Assembly: GCA_038501785.1 (NCBI GenBank)
Contig: JBAMJR010000086.1
Span: forward strand, 225,001 to 289,000
From: Myoxocephalus aenaeus
Lineage: Eukaryota > Chordata > Actinopteri > Perciformes > Cottidae
Length of the DNA stretch: 64,000 bases
Reading direction: 5' to 3'
Part shown: positions 56,681-64,000 of the stretch, in pieces
Layout: each line of letters opens with the position of its first letter
How positions within the stretch are numbered: position 1 is the first letter of the stretch
Translations under genes and position numbers: made by a program
Notes under the pieces: model-generated
Database searches by the model: none
What the model was told of the DNA's origin: nothing
The model's input: the letters and a program-made list of their open reading frames with translations, nothing else

Positions 56681-59600
56681 CAGCCAAAATTCAGTCCGGG
56701 AACCCAACGTCCATCGTATAACGGTGATTTAGCTTGTTATTAGTTCAAAATTAGCTTGGTTCCGAGGTTGATGGATATAAAAAAGAGGACTGGATGCAGC
56801 GTTGGAGGAGGTCTCCCATTCATTGTTGCGAAAGTTGTGCGTCTTCCGAGTGTAATATTCTGAAAAATGTACCGTGAACTTCCTGGGATCTTCCCCATCC
56901 ATGGGTCCATTGAGCAAGAGCAATGAACCTTCGGTCCAGCCTCGTTCTCATTCACAGGATTGAAGGAAGGAAAATAACTGTAAGTCTATGGGGGAAAAGT
57001 CTCTCTTTTTGGGCACCATATGGCGTCACGTGACGGACCTAGAAATTGTAATTCTGAGGTTTGGCCACTATGTCAAATCTGCTTCAAAGCCCGGCACTCT
57101 TCCTCGGGGCTCAGGTTAAGACGTCTTCTGTTTTCTGAAAGACGAATGCAAGCCAGTAACAAGCGAGGAGCGCTTAAAAGAATAATTCTGCAGTGTTTAT
57201 GGAAGGAGCCTGGAGTGCATTGGAGACGCGGTGTCTCCTTTGAATCTGATGGGGAGTTTAGATCAGACCTGCAGCTATATGGTTCAGCTAAGCAGCGCTG
57301 TTAGTCTGATCAAACAGCTGCCAATATGAAAAGGACTGCCATATCCTCTCAGCAGCCGGGGGGCTGTGTGAAATGAATACAGCTTCCCTGGTTTCCCTCT
57401 CACAGGCACCTCTTGGGTTGGAAACATTTTTTCATAATTACATTTAATTCTATGTTGTGTCCCCACAGTGCCACTATTAAGGTTAAGGCTATAAGCCGAG
57501 GAAGCTTTTCAACCTTTGTCGTCGGGGCTTTTGCTCATTTAGAGGTAGTGGCATTGATCTGAAAGCACAGCACTGTATCCCTGTTATTTTCGATATTCCT
57601 ATTTTTCCCATGAACACAGTGTATTTTAATTAACATGCGTCTGTGATATTGTGAAATCCACCTTTATTCTGGCATAGTCTAGTCGTTGATGAATCAGATG
57701 GCTTGGTAAATGGATCTTAGTTATGAGTCTTAGATGAGAGAGGGTAATCCCAATTGGAAAACCCTTAGTCATTGTTTCATTAAGGCAGTCTTTCATTATT
57801 TTCTTCGTCTCCCCGTGTGGAGGCTCATTAAAGCGGTGACAGTGCCGGGAAGGCTGCGTGCCTCCTCTATCTCACTTACGGCTTTCACAAGAGGATCTGT
57901 TGAACTGTGAATGTTTTGGTTAGAGCTGAGTTCACCACAAAGGGCCGTGTGAAGTATCTCTGATATCATTTGCGGGCATCATCTTGGTGGGTCAGGACTT
58001 TTTTGTGCAGGTAACACAGACAGAAAATCGCACAGAAAAACAGAGAGCAGGCAGCAGGCGGACGCGTTGGAGAAGTTGGTGAAAGTGCACCGACTCTCTC
58101 ATGCCTCCACTTGCATGCATGTGTTCCCCCCGCACACAAACACACACAACAAGGGACTGACGGTGCTTTTTGACTTTAAAATTAAAGGACAGATTCATTA
58201 TAGGATTATAACGTCAGCGCAGGAAAAAAGAATCTGCATTTTGTGAGATCAGCATCAAATCTTCACAGATAATAACTAATTATGGGGTAATTTATAACAA
58301 TAACATGACAGCAATTGCAACGTAAAAAAACGGTATATTGTCCTCTAATTTCATACACATTCACAGGTGTGAGACAAAGTAGTCAAAAAGTGAATGAGGA
58401 CACTTTTATTAGCACATTTCAGGCATATCTCAGTCTGCAATCTGTAAATTATTTGTGTTTTATACCATAAAAATATGAATCCCTTCTTACAGGACAACTT
58501 GGAAGTGTGCCATAATAGCATTTTAAGATACAGTTGTATGCATGTGGGAGCCCCCAGTAGGTGCCATTTGTCTTCTTTTCTGTACTCCAAAAACATGTTT
58601 GGTGCAGGTTAAGGCCCCAAGGCGAGCTGAGAGTAAATGTGCATTCCTTTCTGCTTGATTTAAAAGAGAAGTCTCATCTTTTTTTATGCACTTAGTTGAT
58701 CAGAGATGAACAGGAGGCAGTCCTTGATCAAAATCGTGACCATAAAAAAGGTATAAGTCACGCGACCACACTGGAAATGTGCCTTTAATGCTGATTCCTT
58801 GAAGTTTCAAATGCTCAAGGGAAAGTATGAAAGTAGTGTTGAGAGATGGAAGATAAGAGCTGATTTCAGATGCAGTTTAAGAGCCAGCTCGGACCAGAAC
58901 ATTCCTTTGGCAACAAATAAAGCTATGTTTTAAATCTTATGCATGACATGTTTGCATATACAGAATATTGTGCCGCAATACAAAAGATCCTGGCACCAAA
59001 TGTTCATATCTTCTTCCGCTGCCCTGTTTTGAACCGTGTTACAAGGCAAGCAACAAACACACGCGCATGCCGGGACTCATGCACAAGCACAGGTATGCAC
59101 ACAGAGGGCAGCTCTGAGCCAACAATTCAGTGGAAAAGAAGCCCTGCACCGTGGCCAGAGTCTGCAGATGCATATCTGCTAAGAACCCTGAAAACACCTG
59201 ATTGTACTCAGATTCAAATGCTGAACATTGTAATTGACAGACAGGAATGCTTTTTTTCTTGCTTAAGCTTTGAATCGTAGTCGAAACGGCATGAAATAAG
59301 CTGCATTATTGAGTTTTATAATGGTTTGGTGTGGTACATTATGAAAGTACTGGAGTTCCAAACTCCTCGACCATCACTGTACATATTAAAGTCTTGAAAG
59401 TGGAAGTTTGAGCAGTTGTTTTTGCTTATATTAGAGCCTTAAAAAGTAACAGCCAGACCTGCAGTTGCGCTCAAATCTGGGTTCCTCACTGATAAGGAGA
59501 ATAAAAACATTGTCCACCTTCTCCAGGTAAGAGGAAGTTACAGCTTCTGCAATTCTGAAGACTTTTTTACATTGTCATAATTACACTTCTTCTGTCTCGA

Positions 59601-61819
59601 TCGCCACCTAATGTAGTGGTTCACTTCTACCCTTTGAGCCGTAGGCTTTTTGCTTAAATCTTTATCTTTTTTTAAAACAGTTTTTGCTGCTGTATCAGTT
59701 TAACATTCTGGATTTATTTCTACATATACACACTGCAGACCATGTTGTCTGATTCTCTCTGAAATCACTGTCCTGTCTTTCCAAAAATTCATATTTCAAA
59801 GTGTAGTTAGTGACAGTGTGGGCTCCACGTTAACGTTGCTCTGACAGCGTAACCGAGTAGCAAAGGGGGGCGGGGATTCAAAGATGAGGGGGAAAACTGT
59901 GGCTGTAAGACTCATTCCCTGCAGGTGGTGCAAATTACAACAGCAATTAAACACTTATTTTTCCTGGAGTGATGTAGTCACCGTGAGGTTGACCCTAGGA
60001 GGCCCCAGGAGGTGACTGTGCATGTCAAGAAACAGGCCGGTGCATAACCCCTCTGTGAAACCACAACTTCTTTGTGCATGTTTTTGTACGAATTAAGCAA
60101 ACAAGATGTAACGTGTTAATTAATGAGCTTTAAAAAGGGGATGGATGGTGTATTCCGTTCCCTTTGGACAGAGCCAGGCTTGCTTGTCTTTGGACATTTA
60201 CGTAAAGGCCCTTTAAAGCCGGAACAAAAAGACAAAAGATTGAAAACGATGACGCAGTCTTATTTACTTTTGCTTGGTGCTTATCTGCCTTTATGACATT
60301 TGTTTGGTGATACACAACAGTCGGGTGGCCCTTAAAGGTTCCTATTGGTCAAAACCTGGATATACAACTGTACGTCAATCTCATCCAACTTCTGTTTGAG
60401 GTAAATTCAGGTTTGATAACAGATCTTTCTACCCAAAAGCTCATTGAGATGTATCGCCCCTGACACAAGAAGGTCTGTTTGGTCTTTAAATGACGAAAAG
60501 TCTATCTCTTATCTAAGAAAGCTCATGCCCGGTGGCTAAATTAATGTTCCAGGTGCAATGCTAAGAAAAACATCCATGTGCATTTTATTCCTGTACTCTT
60601 CGCGTTTCATAACGCAACCTTTTCCGATAATGCACAACGGTCTATTCAAGCAGTCTCAAGATTCCTTCTTACGTGAATATCTTTACCTGCAGGGCTGTGT
60701 TTTCAGTGTTTTCGCTCTTCCCTGCCTCATTGACTCTAATATGGGCTTCCTGAATGGGTTATCTTCAGACTTGTTCTCACAGGACCTGATGACTAAAAAA
60801 TTATTTCAAAGATGCATGATGAGAATGCAGATCTTTCTGGTCTGAAAACAACTGCATTTGTGGTGATTTATCCAACAGAACCCTAATCAACACTTCAAAG
60901 ACAGTTAAATGTAGCAAACATGGAACACAGAGGCCTACAAGAACTGGCAGGACAGCTGTGTTTCCCTCTTCTGTACTCGGTGCAGATTAGACGCCCCGGG
61001 GGTCCTGAGGCAAGTGTGCTCCCAGTCCACACCCAGTCCCGTTCCTTCCACATCAGATCGCTTATGCAAACAACAAAATGTAACCGAGAGCCCTCAGACT
61101 TTAAGATCTTGCTTTATAATACTATTTAGTGGTCTTTGCTTCTGTTGGCTTCAGTTATCTAGAGGGTCTTATCTTGTTTTGTGTGTTCTGTTGTTGTTCC
61201 TTTTCTCGTGTTATTAATGTTTCATCGGTTTCCTGTTTTATTTTGTAGGTTCACTCCTCATGTGCCATGTTCCGTTTTACTTTCCCGTCTTTGTGTTTTA
61301 CCTGTTCCCCGACTGCATCATCTTTGTTCTTCGCTTTCCATCAGTTTTAGGGTAAGTTTTCTAAGTATATGTTTATGAGCCTACTCTCTGTCTGGATGTA
61401 TTGCTCTTGGACGGATCAGCTGTGTATGGCCACTTGCTTGAAACGTACCTTGTGTCCTGTGTCTCCAATTGGGTCTCTGTTCAACCCAGAACCATGACCT
61501 AAAAGTAAAAATGCCAGAAATGGACTGGAATACAGCAAGACTCTGAAATGTACAATGCAGTAAGACTCTGAAATGTACAATGTACAATGAAAGTCCTGTG
61601 TTTGTTAGACCCAACAACCTCCCCTGCTAGCTACCCTGTGTGTTTTTTTTATACTACGTCATCACACTCCTGGATCATTTAGATCTGATCGTGGGTTTTT
61701 GACGGCCTTCTGCGTCTCATACAGACACTAAAGGTTGCCTTGTGAGTGGCCGAGGGGCGCGACAAAGCGCTGGTGTTCGTTGCCCTGGGAATGACAACGG
61801 ACTGCGCACACACATTCAC

Positions 61820-62105
61820 AGCCCCAACAAGATGAACTGTGATCCCTTGACCTTTCATCTTGCACGGCCATCAGGTCAAAATGATCCTTTGTACAACACT
61901 TGAGCCGAATACCTGCAAAACAAGACATTCTCACCAGCCTGAGCTGTGCTTTGTGGTGAGCGTAAATTAGCTAACGTAAGCATGCTAACACGCTAAACTA
62001 AGATGGGGTACATTCTAAACAACGTGTTAGCATGGTGAAGTTAGCATTCGGCTCAAAGCGCTGCTGTGCCCGAACACAGACATGGCTGTAGACGCTTAGT
62101 CTTGT
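61820..62105 (+). repeat. interspersed repeat family C copy
   Basis: TGATCCCTTGACCTTTCATC, ATACCTGCAAAACAAGACAT, AGCATGCTAACACGCTAAAC, AGTTAGCATTCGGCTCAAAG and TAGACGCTTAGTCTTGTT. Confidence 0.65.
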
Positions 62106-63271
62106 TCACTGCATCCTTCCCATACATATCGTTTTGTGTCCTTGAAAGACTGAACTAATTAATCTGCACTAATCTATTTGTGGTCAAAAGCATAGCCGAC
62201 CAGCTATGGAATGCATGCTGTCTCCTCGGAGGGTGATGCATTTTCTGTGGGTGAGCAATGGGCAGAGTTGTATAATGATGAAGAGTTGAGGCTTGCCTTG
62301 GAAGAAACAATATAGTCGACCCAAATAATGAGCCAGCTTCAAGTGTTTGTTATTTCAAAAGGCATTTTTTACTCTTCAAGGTGCAATCGTCATACAGCTG
62401 TGGACTGTGCTGTGGCATGTTGATGCTTAAAGGAAACCGTGGAGAGGGATTTGTTATTGGCATCCTCAAAGAAATACAGTCAGTCTGTAAAAAAAACACA
62501 CACACACCCAGAATCCCAAAAATAGTTCAACTGGATATGAAGTTGAAACATGTGAGATGAGCTTCTGATTGGTCATCAATATCTCAGCCGGGATGTTTAA
62601 TGATCCGTGGCCTTGCATTAAAATCTCACCACGGCCACGGATGAAATTGACAGTTCCAGTAAATTCTTCTAAAATGAATGAATGAATGAATAACTAGAAA
62701 GGTGCACACAAGTTCAGATCCCACTAGGTGGTATAGCCATGATTTCTTGGGATAATGAACTGCTTTAACCCCATCCGCCCGATTTCCCTTCCCTTTTGCC
62801 CTGGATGAGAAAAGTGCCCCTTCTGCTGGAGCCCAATTTTTTTCTTCATTCATCAGTATTTAAGAATAAAAATGACTCTCTCTGTCATCAATTCCCCCCA
62901 AATGTGTTTTGATATCTGACGGGGCATTTATTTGAGTTCTTGTGAGAAGGTCACCCCGACAGCCCCCGCGCCCCTCCCCTCCTCCTCCTCCTGCACGTAG
63001 TGCTCATGCAGCTCTGAGCGCTAAACAGGTGCAGGTACTTATTCTCTGACCCGCAGGGTCAGACAAACAGGTTATGACGTATTTGTGAAATCCCCCGACG
63101 TTGTTTGGTGATACAGTAACATGAGCGCCCCTGAAAACATCCGACGTTTCCTAAAAAAAAAAAAAGATAGACATCATAACACCGGGACAGGGATGTGGGC
63201 AGGTAGAAAATCCACGGCCCGCCACTGTACAGTTACAACCAGCGGCCCTTTGAGGACGACCATGATGCTGA

Positions 63272-63305
63272 TGTGGCCCGGGGTGAAAATGAGTTTGACA
63301 CCCCT
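63272..63305 (-). mobile_element. hAT-like terminal sequence (one end only)
   Basis: Read on the minus strand it begins CAGGGGTGTCAAACTCATTT, then TCACCCC, a terminus typical of abundant vertebrate hAT-type elements. I could not find the partner end inside the window. Confidence 0.45.
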
Positions 63306-63461
63306 GCTTTAATTTATCCAGAGCAGAGTTTTGATATGTTTTAAGTTAGAATATTTTTTGATTGCATTTGGTTACACAATATGGCCTTGTTTTGTCTGTT
63401 TTTGCCTGTTATTCATTTATTTATTCAATTTGATGATTTGAGTTAGTTTGTTAAAAAAAAA

Positions 63462-63484
63462 ATATATATATATATATAATATAT
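63462..63484. repeat. (AT)n microsatellite
   Basis: About ten AT units after an A run. Confidence 0.85.
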
Positions 63485-63599
63485 AAGTTGAAAATATCCT
63501 ACTATGTTTTTTATTTATTTATTATTATAATTGTTTATTTCATGAATAATTTTGGCGATGGGTGCCCCTTTTTTTAGTTTGAGCACCTGCCCCCCCCAA

Positions 63600-63900
63600 A
63601 ATGTCTGTGCACGTGCCTGAAGTGAGGTATACTTGAGGACGGGGCTACCTTGTAGTTGACAGGTCGCTAACTTTAATCCTTTCCACAGTGTGTTTTCAGT
63701 TCATGAAACTTAATTGTAACATTTTAGTCTCCTAAAAATGTCTTATTCAGCATTTGGTTGTACCCTTCAGCCTCTCGTGTCACTTCTGGTTGAAAAAAAA
63801 AAAAAAAAACACTTCAAAATGTCAGGCCACAAACCGACGGGTGACATCACAGTGACTACGTCCACTTATTTAAACAAGCCAGATTCCCGACATGCGGTGT
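63600..63900 (+). repeat. interspersed repeat family A, copy 4 (5'-truncated)
   Basis: GACGGGGCTACCTTGTAGTT, CTCTCGTGTCACTTCTGGTT, AACCGACGGGTGACATCACA and GTGACTACGTCCACTTATTT match the 3' half of the family. Confidence 0.65.
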
Positions 63901-64000
63901 ATGACGTGACGACAGGTATTCCTTACTCATACCTGCATGTCACGAGTGAGAGGAGCATCAGCATTGACAAACAAACAAAAGTGTTTACCACATTCTAATT

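Larger units (their letters stand above)
54931..63999. other. intergenic, repeat-rich region
   Basis: Contains an AC microsatellite (55817-55850), family-A repeats (56220-56680 and 63600-63900), a palindromic CACGTG site (57024-57035), a family-C copy (61820-62105) and a hAT-like terminus (63272-63305). Open frames such as 55764-56162, 58939-59280 and 60558-60845 have no domain or splice context I can recognise. Confidence 0.5.

Overview
This is a vertebrate genomic window. Its split genes, the ordering of nup210 and fbln2, and its load of interspersed repeats fit a teleost fish, probably a percomorph; the taxon is an inference. Exons were joined by hand from protein similarity to remembered human orthologues, GT-AG signals and phase agreement. 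No search was run.

Layout: (1) bases 1-9733, minus strand: the 5' third of nup210 (nuclear pore membrane glycoprotein 210), 14 complete coding exons plus part of a fifteenth that runs off the left edge. (2) 9734 to about 16.7 kb: intergenic, with scattered repeats and no gene I can support; human HDAC11, which I recall lying between NUP210 and FBLN2, is not visible. (3) About 16.8-42.7 kb, plus strand: the complete fibulin-2 gene (fbln2): a possible non-coding first exon, 16 coding exons and a poly(A) signal. The encoded protein has a signal peptide, a Cys-rich N domain, a long Cys-free Ser/Thr/acidic segment, three anaphylatoxin-like motifs, ten EGF modules and a fibulin C-terminal domain. 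(4) 42.7-49.6 kb: intergenic repeats, including a near-perfect snap-back palindrome. (5) 49683-52394: a young non-autonomous LTR retrotransposon with 691-bp LTRs in which I saw no difference, and a GGTGG target-site duplication. (6) 52521-54599, plus strand: a five-exon secreted C1q-domain gene with a coiled coil and no collagen region, whose promoter directly abuts the LTR element. (7) 54.9-64 kb: repeat-rich DNA with no gene I can support.

The two recognised genes act in unrelated places: Nup210 in the nuclear envelope, fibulin-2 in extracellular matrix and elastic fibres. The C1q-domain protein is probably secreted and may serve in innate immunity or signalling. I see no operon-like or novel multi-gene system. 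The most informative oddities are an apparent one-base frameshift at a C6 run in fbln2, the young LTR insertion just upstream of the C1q-like gene together with its internal 31-bp array, an exon duplication in the C1q-like coiled coil, microsatellites at fbln2 splice sites, and nested transposons.
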